Shown here one piece after another: positions 53,377 through 64,000 of a stretch of 64,000 nucleotides of DNA. Each line of letters starts with the position of its first letter. The stretch's first letter is position 1. Position numbers and translations under genes: made by a program. The DNA is from Sequoia sempervirens (taxonomy: Eukaryota > Streptophyta > Pinopsida > Cupressales > Cupressaceae): NCBI GenBank assembly GCA_007258455.2, contig VDFB02262723.1, positions 349,483-413,482 of the forward strand. The letters are read 5' to 3'. Below the pieces are notes generated by a model. The model did no database searches, was not told the DNA's origin, and was given only the letters and a program-made list of their open reading frames with translations.

Positions 53377-55297
53377 TGTAATGTCCCCATTTTTAGCACT
53401 ACACCTTTCAGTGATTGATGGCCTATCCTTGGTGAGCTGTCGGCTAGCAGAAGCTCGAATCAGGGTTTCCAAACTTCTTAGAGGATGTTTTCGTCTTTTT
53501 GCTTAGTCTGCATTTGGAATTGTTGATTTTGGATTGCGGATTCTTTCTGGGTTTTCAGAGAGCTTCGCGTTGGTGGTTTCGGTTCGGCATTCTGAGCAAT
53601 TACATGGATTTACTATTTTTAGTAAATTCTATTTTTAGCAGTTGACTTGTTGACTCCTAATCAGTAGGCTTCACTATGGCAGTCTGTTCAGACGGTATGG
53701 TTGAATTTGGCTTCTGATGCATTTCCATGGTGATATAAGATATTTTATATTATAATGTTATAATTTAACATTATAATTCCTTGTTCTAGCATCATGAATT
53801 AATATTGTCTTTAAAAGGGGGACATTGAAGGGTATTTTCACATGGAGGAAATATTTTAATATTTCTAAAGGCCAAATTTTAGCTAGAGGATTTGGACGCC
53901 AACTTTGAGGGAGATATTATTTTATTAAAAGATTTATTTTTGCTCTTAAAAAGGGACGCCACTCTTGGAGGGAAAATGAAGTCAAATTCAAATTGGAAAA
54001 AGGGCGCACTTTCTAGAAGCATTTAGAGATTCTCTACTAAGTCTATAAAAGAAGGCCTTCTCTCTTCATTTTATCATCTTATGACTTCTATATTGTTATG
54101 TTGCCGAAATGGTAACAGGATTGCTTCGAGGAATGAATGCCTCCTAGCCTTGGCTCGACTTCGTGCTTGAGAGATAGCACCTAGTGGAGAGGTTTGCTTG
54201 TTGGAGTGACATTTTGTAGTGAGGTTTGCATTTGTAGTTTGGGTTTACTTATGTAGTTCAGTTTATTGCATTTTATGTCATTTTCTGGAGTTGCTGATAA
54301 CAGGGCTGAATCTATAGTTTCACTCATAAATCAAAAAATACAAAAAGAGTTGTTCTGGGTATTGTCTCATTGGTTTTCTCTGTTGGAAGGTGACCCTTCA
54401 TGAATATTTGCAGATTTTAATACGAAGTTTATGATTTTATAAAGCAAATTCGTCATTCCTTGTAGGGCGCCCTTTCTGGAGTGCTTTGGGATCCGTGCCA
54501 TTAATTAATAGCCACTTTTAGCTGTCCTTTCTCATAACTAAACTAGGCGCCATCATTTTAAGAGTATTTTGCATCAGTTTTCATGTAATTTGAGTGAGAA
54601 ATGAGTGAGTTGTGAGCTTTTCATTGAGTTTATGTATTGCTGGTTCTGTAATTCATGTTGCTGGTCTGTCAGATCAGACTTGAGAAAATTGCATATTAGC
54701 GAAGGACGGGTGTTAGGAATTCATTATTGACCTAGTGGATGACATCTTTACTATTGCAGCAACTTGTAGAGCTTAAATCCTTGATCTTGCAGGCATTCTA
54801 CTTCTCATTGTAAGCTGAACAGTAGTACTGTCAGCATTTCTCTCAGTTTTGCTTATCATGTTTGTAATTGCCTACTGAATAAGTGGAAGAGGCTGGCTTG
54901 CCGCCTATTTACTTTGATTTGCATTGTAATATCTTACATCTCCGCCCTATGGTAGCTCCATTCCCACTCCGGGTTTGAAAGCACATTTTGGGTGTTGAGT
55001 TTATTTCGAAGTTGCATTTGTATTTCTTTAAATCTCCGCCATATGGTCGCCTCATTCCATTCTAGTTTGGGTAGCACATACTTGGTGTTGAGTTACTTTC
55101 AGTTGCAGTTCTGATTTATTGTACTGACGATCCTCTTACCATATGACAGCCTCTCTCTTGTTGAGATTGAGTGCGCATTCTTGGCAATGAGTTATATTGT
55201 AACTACTGGTTTGATTTATCTAACCCTAATGGGTGCCTTCTGTATGTTGTTGTAATTGCATTCAAAAATCGGAAAAAATTTGGTCCGGTTCTTTACA
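53377..55297 (+). mobile_element. Solo LTR F in the decayed integrase
   Basis: It starts TGTAATGTCCCCATTTTTAG and ends TTCTTTACA, 1921 bp. Flanks GGTCC (53372-53376) and TGTCC (55298-55302) match at 4 of 5 positions. Its middle part (TTGCTTCGAGGAATGAATGC and the following CACCTAGTGG) matches LTR B. It contains the ACTATTTTTAGTAAAT motif and three ~94-bp units. Confidence 0.85.
54940..55200 (+). repeat. ~94-bp tandem repeat, three copies, in LTR F
   Basis: Units begin CTCCGCCCTATGG (54940), CTCCGCCATATGG (55034) and TCCTCTTACCATATGAC (near 55130). LTR B has two such units. Confidence 0.75.
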
Positions 55298-55450
55298 TGT
55301 CCCTTTGATGTTTTGGAGCAAACAAGTCCTATAGCCTATCATCTAGCTTTGTTATCAAGTTTCTTTTACATTCAGAATGTATTTTATATTTCTATATTGA
55401 AATCCTAATTTGTGTGGTTTCCAAACTTTTTTAAGGACAACATGCAAAAC

Positions 55451-58400
55451 AAGGCCAACATTTTTTTTGCATTAACAATTGTAACACAAATAGTGAACAA
55501 GCATGCTAATACACTAGTGTTTTCATTATGCTCTACAACACTTTAGAAAAACTTCTTGCTTATGTAGAAGATACATATAGATGACAAACTAGTAGAGAGA
55601 TGGCATTATCTCAATGTGCAAAGGGTGGCATTCGACTCAATGTGGCTCAACCACACACAAGAAAAAAAATAAGGAATAAGCATAATTAAAGCCAACAAAT
55701 TTCCTTAAACTTAATTAGATAAATTAGATTCCTAAACATCATTTTTTTCTTTCCTCAAATGTGATGAACTATTTGAAGTATCAATTAACCATTTTTTTCC
55801 TCATTAATTAATTGTATAAGTAATATTAAAGAAGGTTGGAGAATGATAACCACTTTCCTAACATCATTAATCAACATTTAAACCATTGTTTAGTCATTAA
55901 TTAACTGAAGTAGACATTCTACAAGCTAAACTCAATAAAATTATTGTGAAGAGACAACTTACTTGTTTTCAAACTCATATTGGTCATATGTTGACCCTTG
56001 CAAGAAGCAATTATAATCATAAACAACAATTGCAATAAAATTATTCAAAGAACTGCAATGCTTTCAACAATCACATGGGAAGTTTTAAGTAGAATAGAGG
56101 TTCTTTTGGGAGTGAAAAGAATTCATTTTGGAATGAATGGGTGGGGATAGAGCTAAGGTTTAACCCCTATTGAATGATGATACCAAACAAAATGCAATGA
56201 TGTGGAAAATTTTGCAAAAAGGGGCTTAGAGAATACATGCAAAGAATCATTGGTCATTAACCTATCTTGGTGAATGAGTTCACTAGGGCATGAAAGCAAG
56301 GAAAGTAGCCATTAGGGGAGTTGAAATTGAGGTCTTAGAGGAATCTATTGTGTAGGTGATTGGATATGTATGGAGAATTTGCTATTTTTTAAAGATAGAA
56401 GAAGCATAGGAGTTCCTATCAAATCATTTCTAAAATGCAAGGAGAAGTTGAAAAAATTTCATGTTGGCAACCTCAAAGACCCTCCCCAAATCTTAGGATG
56501 AGGTAAGTTTACAATTAATTAATTAAATTACTTTTATAGGTAGATTTAAAGTGTGTCTACTCATACCACTGTATATTTTTTAGTGATTTTATGGATTCCT
56601 CATTTTGATGTCTCTCAAGTACTCTATTATTGATGTTAAGTTGGGCAAGTAAGAGGTTATCGTCCACCAAGCACTTACCTATCTTTTGTTTAAACATGCT
56701 TTGGATGGGATGCCCTCCCTAAGGGTCTATTTTGTGGAAGCTAGTGAGGATTTAAATGTACCCCTTGGCCCTTCCTACTATCTTGAAAGGTTGACATGTG
56801 GTGCTACTAAGATGGCCAAAGAAAAATTACTATTATACTTCCCAAGCCTTCCTTGTCTATGTTTCGTGAGCCCTAGGAGGAGGGAAAATTATCTAAGAAA
56901 AAGTTTGATGGGATTGACAGAGACTAGATGTCTATGGAGGTGGTTGTAGGAATAAGGGATGGCTCATCATGAAAGAAGTTTAAAGTTGGAAGGGAACCCT
57001 TGTGTTTTTGCAAGTTTGTACTAATCAATCAAGGACAAAGGTAAGATGGTGCTTGATGGGGTTTCAAATTTGAGGAAGGAAGGTTTCCTTATTCTAAGAT
57101 AGTGTTCCCTTAAGTTTGGTAGGTCTTTAGAACTTGAATCTATGAGAGGGATAGGGTAGGATAGAGTGGGATCATTCAAGATTAACTTAGGGTTACAAAT
57201 TAATATTTTGAAGTCTTTTTAATGAAAATAATTGGGTCAAAACTAGATTAGATTCTCTTCAACCTAATATTGTTGAGGACTTCCCTCCCTTGTTGAATGC
57301 TAATGATAGACAGTGGAGACCTTGCAAGAAAGTTCTACAAACTTAGTGATGAGAACAAAGTATAGAATTGGTATGTCAAAATGAGCTTGGCATTGTTGGA
57401 GCAACCAAGATCTATTTGCAAACTCAAAACAATCCACAAATGTAAATATGAAAAATGAGAAAATATCATAAGCATGTGATACATGTTGAAATTTAAAAAT
57501 GAGTGGCAAACTCTGACTACCCCTCCAAGTATGAAACAAGTGTAGGACTCTGTGGAAAAGTGTTGAGACACTTGGTGAGTCTACATAAGGTGAAACATAA
57601 GTCTAGATAACCTCCAAGTGAGATTAAGTGTAATGTGAATAGGACTCTACTAAGTAGGCTAAAAGCTAACTAGTTTGATAATACCTCTTTCACACTAACA
57701 GACACTATATACGAGGATTTGATGAAATTTCTATTGTTGAGTAGAATAACTATAGAAATTGCATGGCTAACATAAATATGTTATAAGAAAGGATAATGGA
57801 AATAAATGGGACATTTAGACTTGGGCCCTTGCAAGCACACTAGAGAGCAAACGAAGAAAAAGGTAATTGAGGTTGAGGAATTAGAAGATTACTTTTTCGT
57901 GGATCATCACCAATTCTTGAAAAATGAATGGAATGCAATTTAATCCCTCCACATCTTTCCCTCAACCAAGTAATAGTCCCCCATTGGTTCTTTGGAGGTT
58001 TTTTTTTAGTTAGGTGTTTTCTTTTAGCTTTCTCTCCACTTTCTTTCCTAATATAGTCTTTTTGGTGTGTGCTTCTTGATGTCAATGCTCCTAGCTTGCC
58101 CTACTCTCTTGGAAAAGGGTTTGGGCCCTTTCAAAAACTCAATCCTTGTTATTTATCAAAGAAAATAACATCCCAATTACACAAGTTATTTCAAAATCAA
58201 TAACAAATTTGAATTATCTATACAACTAAAAATAGGCTTAAAACACATCAAACACTATTGAACCATGCAAATAATGAAATTTGAACACTCACAACAAGGT
58301 AGAAATCACAATGTAGATTTTTGGAAACAATAGCTTATAACTCTATCCTAATAGAGAATTGTGTAGAATTAAACACAAAACACATAAGGTAAAAATGTCA

Positions 58401-59437
58401 TTTATCAACCCTTAAAATTGAGAGGAAATTTCTAACATAGGGACATGCCCACCAAAACTTAAATAATTAACAAAATAAATGGAATCTAGAAATGAAATTT
58501 GCAAATAGGTTTAGGGATATATTTGTCTATCTCCTTATATTCAAATATTGACACTAAGGATTCATTATGTTACTAAAGCAATTATTTTAAGTGTCAAATC
58601 ACATACAAATGCATACTCAATAACCATGGATGTAAAGCATGAAATGAAATCATTAAAACCTATGAATAAAAAAAAAAATTAAATTAGAATGCCTACTATT
58701 GTGACTTGCACACATGTGTGCCCCATTTTTCATTATCAAAATAGTGGCCTCTTTTTGTTTCTTCTACTTTGCTTGCTTGCTTTTTTTATTCTTTTTTCGT
58801 GTGGTTTTTATTTTAGGTTTTTGCCTTGTGTTTATGTTGGTTCTTTTTCCTCTTTTCATACTTTTAGAGTTGATCATCCTTGCATGACTCTAAAGGAATC
58901 TTTGGAACTCCAACTTTTCTTTGTAGGCTAGAGTTGTCAAAGATTTGATGTACCATCGTTGTCAAACTTTAAAAATTGGTCATACTTGTATAGTTGTAAA
59001 GGCATCTCTTAAACTTTGATGATTGGCATGGGATATGATGTCACCTTGACTTATCCCTTAGCTCTATATTAGAGGAAATTTCCATGCATGTGTCATTTGA
59101 TATTTTTTCTATTTTTGTCTTTCATTTTATCATTTTGATTATAAATGTACATCCTTAAGCTTTGGTGATCATGTTCTCTCACCCTTTTGTAACCTTGTGA
59201 TTTGATGAGAAGTTGGCATTACTCAAGAGTGTTGTGGGTTTGTGTGCTTGTTGCACGAGGTTGGAGTGTTTGGCCTTGTCCTTGTAATTCTTCTTCCACA
59301 TTGTTAAGCAAGTAGGGTTTTCACTCTAGGTGTCTAATGGCATTCTAGTTTTCTTCACTTTCTATTTGGCCATTTGTGTGTTAGTTTTGTTTTTGTTTGG
59401 GTCCTTTTTTGTCTATGCCTAGTGTTTAGGGCACTTG
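55451..59437. other. AT-rich region, no recognised gene
   Basis: It holds short frames only, the longest notable one at 56686-56949 (87 codons, including PSLRVYFVEASEDLNVPLGP), which matches no family I know. Ancient retrotransposon remnants are likely but cannot be assigned. Confidence 0.35.
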
Positions 59438-61365
59438 TGTGATGTCCCCGAATTGGAGGTATCATGATTTAATTAATTTAATTAATTAAGTTGTCCAAAT
59501 TAATGTTATTTCAAAAGGATGACTTAATTGATTATTTTAATTAAAATAAAATGTAGATATTAAATTAATTATTTATAAAGTTATTCCAATAAATTAATAT
59601 ATCAAAAGATGATTTTATATTTAATTGATTTAATAAAGTGACTAAATAAAATAATAAATCATAAAGTCACTTAAAGAAATAAAATAATATTATTTCTAAA
59701 AGCTTCTTGAAGTTGGATGAGAATTTTTTATAAGGAGCTCAATGCAAGTCATTTTCATCATGTTTTGAGTTATTTTATTTTCCATACCTTTGTGGTAAGC
59801 GCTAAGGCTTGCATTTCCCAAGGGTTTGAAGCCTCTAGGGTACTAGGTTCAGACTCTAGGGTACTAGGTTCAGTTGTGAAAGATTAACCCTAGTTAGAAT
59901 TGTTGAGGAATCCATCTAAGGTTTCTACATATACTTTATTGAGAAATTTGACAAGTGCAATAGCTAATGTATTATTGCCCTAGTTGAATAGTTGTGATAG
60001 CTGATTTATTATCACACCATCACTTGCAACAACTGATTTATTGTTGCATATGTTTGGGAATTTGGTTTATTATAGCAGCTGATGTATTGCTGGGTTTTTT
60101 ATTTCATTAGAAGGAAATTCTGAAGACCACTTTCAATATTGATATCATCTTATAATCAGATCGCTTTGAGAAGCATTTCCAGTCTGTTCATTGGGCAAAT
60201 TTAGTGGCCATAGGCCAAATTTGATGAAGGACAAGTGAATCGATTAGGGAAGAAGATTATCATATTGTATTGAAGTCGTTTCAGTTGGGAACCATTCGAT
60301 TTTGCATTCCAAAGATCTCATATCAATCATCAGGTTTATACGATTTTTGCTATCAGATGTATGATAAATCGTGGCTTCATGTATTCCTTGGCGCATGCAT
60401 CATAAGGGCGATTTGGAGAGATTTCGACCAGCATCCTGGGCACTTATTGAATAGGGGCGATTTCATGTTAGAAGATAATAATAATTTGAAATAGCTTTTG
60501 GAAGGTTCGTTGTCCAGCCTTGAGTCTAGGCGCTGCCTTTAGCATCCATGAGAGGCAATTTTGATGAAGTGTGTTGCTACAACAGATTTCTATCTCAGCC
60601 AAGGCGTCATTTCCAGGATCCTAAGTTGGTTACAATCTTACATGAAGTTGTTAGATTTGCATTGTAATTGTGTAGGTCTGATCGTTGTCCTAAAACAGTG
60701 ATTGAGCATTGAAATTTCAGTCATCAAAAAAAGTAGAATTGCATTGTCATAATGAGTCCAATCGTTGTCCTACAGTAACAACACTTTGTAAGGATTTGCA
60801 CATGTATAAGTCTATGAAGAAGGCATGATATCTCATAGTCAATAGGGTCTGGTTTTGTACTTAAGTTATATTGCATTCTCTCAAGCATTGTAGTCACTTT
60901 ATATCCAGCAATCACATATTGAAGGAGTTTGGGAGTTTGGTAACAAATTGTTTGTAAAAATGCTTCTTTGTTGTAGGTGTACTTTGCATAGTTAGGATGC
61001 ATGACAAGTGTTTGATTAAATGACTAGTAGCAGTAGATGCATTTTTAGTCAGCAAACTATTTGAAAAGTCATTTAGATTGCATGCCAAGTGTTTGCATAA
61101 ATTCTCATTGGCTGTAGATGCACATTAGACACCATAACTGTATTGAAATTCAGAAAGTATTCCATTTACATATCTCACAATCAAGCTTGCATAAGTAGAT
61201 GAGTTTGTAGAAACCATTTCATGCATTATCTTTTCATTCAAAAACAAGGAAACACAAACAAAAACTCAGTTACCAGCAAGAATACAATTGCAACACAAGT
61301 GTTTGATAAAATTCATAAGAGCTCAAATTGAAGAATAAAGGTCAGATTTTGCAAGGGCTCTTACA
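59438..61365 (+). mobile_element. Solo LTR M
   Basis: It starts TGTGATGTCCCC and ends GGGCTCTTACA, 1928 bp. Perfect target duplications ACTTG lie at 59433-59437 and 61366-61370. It has the AATTAATTTAATTAATTAAG head shared with LTRs I and N, and GCCAAGTGTTTG / GACAAGTGTTTG strings near the 3' end. A perfect 21-bp tandem duplication (CTCTAGGGTACTAGGTTCAG plus A) starts at 59833. Confidence 0.93.
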
Positions 61366-61370
61366 ACTTG

Positions 61371-62084
61371 TGTTTTATTCATTTATGTTTGTTTCGTTTT
61401 ATTTTTGGTTTTTCCTTTCATTTTCTATTTTTTGCATGACTCAATTATACTTGTCATTTTTCCCCTTTAATAGATCTATTTTTTTAGTTTTTTAGACTTC
61501 CAAATTATTTTTCACTTGATGACATCGTCCTCCCATAAGCCTTAATGCTAGGCATTAGCCTTGTTGGTTTTGTACTAACCATCCTATTTTAGGATAAGTT
61601 CCATTGAATATTTGAAGGTTGACTTCAATGTACTTAGACATTGTGTTCTCTTTTTTAGAGTTGGGGTTTCAACCTTTCTTGTATTAGAGTACTCATTTAG
61701 TGGGATCCCTAAAGTTTGATCCCCAAGTACTTTTCACTATATTATATTTCAAGATCATGATTTCAAATATTGTCTTAATTGAGTATTAGTTTAATGGTAT
61801 CGCCAAAGTCCAATCCCCAACTACTTCACTATGCTATTATTATCTCTCTTGGATGTTAATCTATTAATCAATACACTAGACAAGAAAGGAATGTTCCATC
61901 AAACAACACATATGTATACATAAGTGAGCCCAAAAAATCAAGCAATAATTAGAGAAGACATAATCAAATAATGTAGCATCCACAACCACCTTAGATAACA
62001 TAATTGTTTTTTTTTAGTAGCTTACCTTATCCATTAAATAGAATAGAGAGAAATTAGTAGAGATAGATGAGGATATGATAAAAT
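61371..62084. other. Flanking DNA, no gene recognised
   Basis: Continuation of the sequence interrupted by LTR M. Two similar segments at about 61690 and 61780 resemble each other but do not form tRNA structures. Confidence 0.4.
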
Positions 62085-62416
62085 TGTTACCAGATGATTA
62101 GCGCTCCCCTTGAGATTCTGGACAAGGGACTAACCACCTCCCTGCGATCCATGTCTCTACCATTTGTATTGAGCATTACTAGATCAATCTTTTGGTGCAA
62201 CGATAAAAGTGGGCCAACATTTGGTATCAAAGCGTTGGGTCACAAGTTTGAATCCCCTTGGGTAATGATGAGGGGGAGATTGTTGGAAAATGGTTAACGC
62301 TCCCCTCGGATTTCGTGGCAAGGGACTAACCGCCTCCCACGTGATCCATGTCTCTATCGTTTGTATCGAGAATTGATAGAATGATATTTTGATGCAATGA
62401 CAAATGTGGGACAACA
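62085..62416 (+). mobile_element. TRIM (terminal-repeat retrotransposon in miniature)
   Basis: Two LTRs, 62085-62219 (135 bp) and 62281-62416 (136 bp), both TGTT...AACA and roughly three quarters identical, enclose only 61 bp. Directly after the first LTR is a primer-binding site TGGTATCAAAGC (62222-62233), one mismatch from the initiator Met tRNA complement. Directly before the second is a purine tract GAGGGGGAGA. Flanks AAAAT and AAAAC form a near-perfect target duplication. The element has no coding capacity and must have been mobilised by another element's proteins. Confidence 0.9.
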
Positions 62417-63686
62417 AAAACAAGCACTTGAAGAAATTGATTCAACTATGTATTCCAAACAAAAAGAAACACTAAGACAATTATAGGTGAAGGAGCTAAG
62501 GTCTAAACAAAGGGTAGATACATAAATGACACAAAGCAAAGAAGCTAATTCAAAGATCAAGTAGGAGAGCATTGTGGTAACAGAACAAGCCTATGTTGTA
62601 TTAATAGAGGAAGAAAAAAAGGCTTGGGAGAGAAAACATAAATACTTTGCACATCTACATGAAGTGAAACAACAAGTGGATCAATTCTAGCAATAGGAGC
62701 CACCTACATCTCTAGTAAGGGTAGTGGCTTCCATGTCCACATCACCTATGCAAAATCTAGAATATTTTTTTGTCTTAATAGAATCCAACTAATAGGAACA
62801 CTACAATTATTCCAATTACCATTTTCTAGACCATAATTTGATCTATCAAATATATCCCCCATAGAGAAGTTTTATCTTGGTGATGTATTCCATATCACAA
62901 CAAGAGAGGATATTCTCAAACATATAGAAAATATAGAGAAAAGGGAGACTACAATTATCACAATTCATAATAGAATACCTCATGCATAAAGAGATACAAG
63001 TTCATTTTCAAGACAATAGTTGAGGCAACATATTGACATTTTGATAATAAACTGGATAATGAAGACATAAACATCATAAATACAATCTTGGAGGAAATAG
63101 ACAAAAGTACATAGAAGAAACAAGGAAGAAATGTGCAATAGCCCATACCAACTTGGAGACTTAGATTGACATTATTCATAATACAACCAATGACATTAAT
63201 AGCCTCTACTAGTTTTTCTTACAATGGACAATACTAACAAAAATCCTAAAAAATAAAATGAATCGCATAGAAACTCAAATTTCATAAATATACAATACAT
63301 ATGATGCCATAAAGGAGAAAACCCAAGCTATAGATAGAAACTATGCATAATGAACTTCAAAAAATCTAGGACCAAAAAAGCGGGTTAAGCAACTTCAAGA
63401 GGTGCTTAGCTTGAGGTTTGTCATGTTATTAGTTACTCACATATACAAATAACTTAACTACATAGATGCAGATACCGGCCACCACAACAAATGCATAAAA
63501 GACTCCAATTCATATTAATGGTCAAATTCAAGTGCTACCACAAGCTAAGATTCAATGGGACACAACCCTTCAACAGTTCAAGGAGATTAACAAGAACAAT
63601 TTTCCAAAAAAAATTGAGCTAATAGCCAATTTTGGAGTCTAAAATAGATTTATAACCTTCATGTATTAAGGACAAAACATTGTTTC
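62417..63686 (+). pseudogene. Decayed 3' coding region of an unassigned retroelement
   Basis: Broken + frames rich in Lys, Glu and Gln suggest former coiled-coil coding, for example EEEKKAWERKHKYFAHLHE near 62605-62660, ending shortly before a polypurine tract. No diagnostic gag or pol motif was identified, so this is inferred mainly from composition and position. Confidence 0.35.
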
Positions 63687-64000
63687 AAAAGGGGGGATGA
63701 TGTTAGCAAGTAAAATCTTCAAACGAAGTAATAGTAGTACCTACAAACCACTACATCTAACTACAAGAGGAATTCAAAGTTGTAGGTTGAATTGTGCATA
63801 ATCTAAGAGACATAATTATCATAAAGGACACATCCCTAACGTAATACCATATGCATAGTGTAGATAGGGGAAATTCGAGGAAATAAGCATGAATCAAATG
63901 ATAGCAACCACAAACTACCTAAATTCAAGCCATGAAGACCCTAATCTAACAATGAAGCACAAATGACAATAGAAATCTAAATAATAAAGCAATAAACCTC
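63687..64000 (+). mobile_element. Polypurine tract and start of a probable 3' LTR
   Basis: AAAAGGGGGGATGA (63687-63700) is followed by TGTTAGCAAG at 63701, a normal polypurine-tract/3' LTR junction. The LTR continues past the window edge, so it cannot be confirmed. Confidence 0.5.

Larger units (their letters stand above)
51480..55450 (+). pseudogene. Highly decayed Ty3/gypsy integrase region, split by two LTR insertions
   Basis: Discontinuous + frames retain integrase-like strings: CCDDVIMVIMNKLTNVAHLF, TKTTYNVMNKVRVFL, VVRLHGIPGK (51990-52150), CRTSLSWDFIEDKV (about 53125-53165), and after 55298 FDVLEQTSPIAYHL, the usual C-terminal region. Many stops and frameshifts are present. LTRs at 52447-53119 and 53377-55297 interrupt it. 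In both cases the surrounding frame reads across if the insertion is ignored, which confirms the insertion points. Confidence 0.8.

Noticed and set aside
61690..61830. tRNA-like or SINE-like box A/box B resemblance
   Set aside because: Box matches are weak, spacing is inconsistent and no cloverleaf can be drawn.
62220..62265. tRNA-like string TTTGGTATCAAAGC...TTTGAATCCCC
   Set aside because: It is better explained as the primer-binding site and leader of the TRIM element.

Overview
The window reads as nuclear DNA of a seed plant, most likely a gymnosperm. It is AT-rich and dominated by nested LTR retrotransposons and solo LTRs. One nuclear gene is broken up by very long introns, one of them about 32.0 kb. 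The species cannot be named from the sequence alone. The gymnosperm assignment is inferred from intron size and repeat style.

The one recognised host gene is the 3' half of a POLLUX-like (CASTOR/POLLUX family, plastid-envelope PEC type) ion channel on the + strand. Eight exons with GT/AG boundaries and compatible phases run from 14050 to 47522 and encode the last 235 residues. The 5' part lies upstream of the window or was not found. Intron 3 (14668-46673) holds most of the repeats. The terminal exon is tandemly duplicated (47677-47766), which offers a possible alternative C-terminus.

Layout. 1-14049, upstream intron: an LTR (6-2152), a rearranged hAT transposon with a perfect 8-bp target duplication (2562-5881) containing a solo LTR, and a minus-strand TGTTGTGACC-type element (6383-12916) with a long, broken, non-gag-pol reading frame. 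14050-14667: exons 1-3. 14668-46673, intron 3: an LTR with PBS and gag start (15691-17472); a second TGTTGTGACC element with an ATGCGCCCA motif array (18276 to about 24164); a truncated minus-strand Ty3/gypsy element (24165-28940); a chromodomain integrase remnant plus LTR (29504-30861); a solo LTR (31522-36259) holding a 3.2-kb TSD-bounded LTR-like element with its own ORF; an LTR-derived 434-bp tandem duplication; a solo LTR within a solo LTR (40675-44426); and a minus-strand LTR. 46674-47522: exons 4-8. 47767-64000, downstream flank: further LTRs, a decayed gypsy pol split by two LTR insertions (about 51480-55450), a solo LTR with perfect TSD (59438-61365), a 332-bp TRIM element (62085-62416) and the 3' end of another decayed element.

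Two themes stand out. Most LTR copies are solo, several with perfect 5-bp target duplications. Several LTR families also carry dense arrays of short, often CG-containing or palindromic motifs that differ between families but occupy similar positions. No bacterial-type genes, rRNA, tRNA genes or CRISPR arrays were seen.
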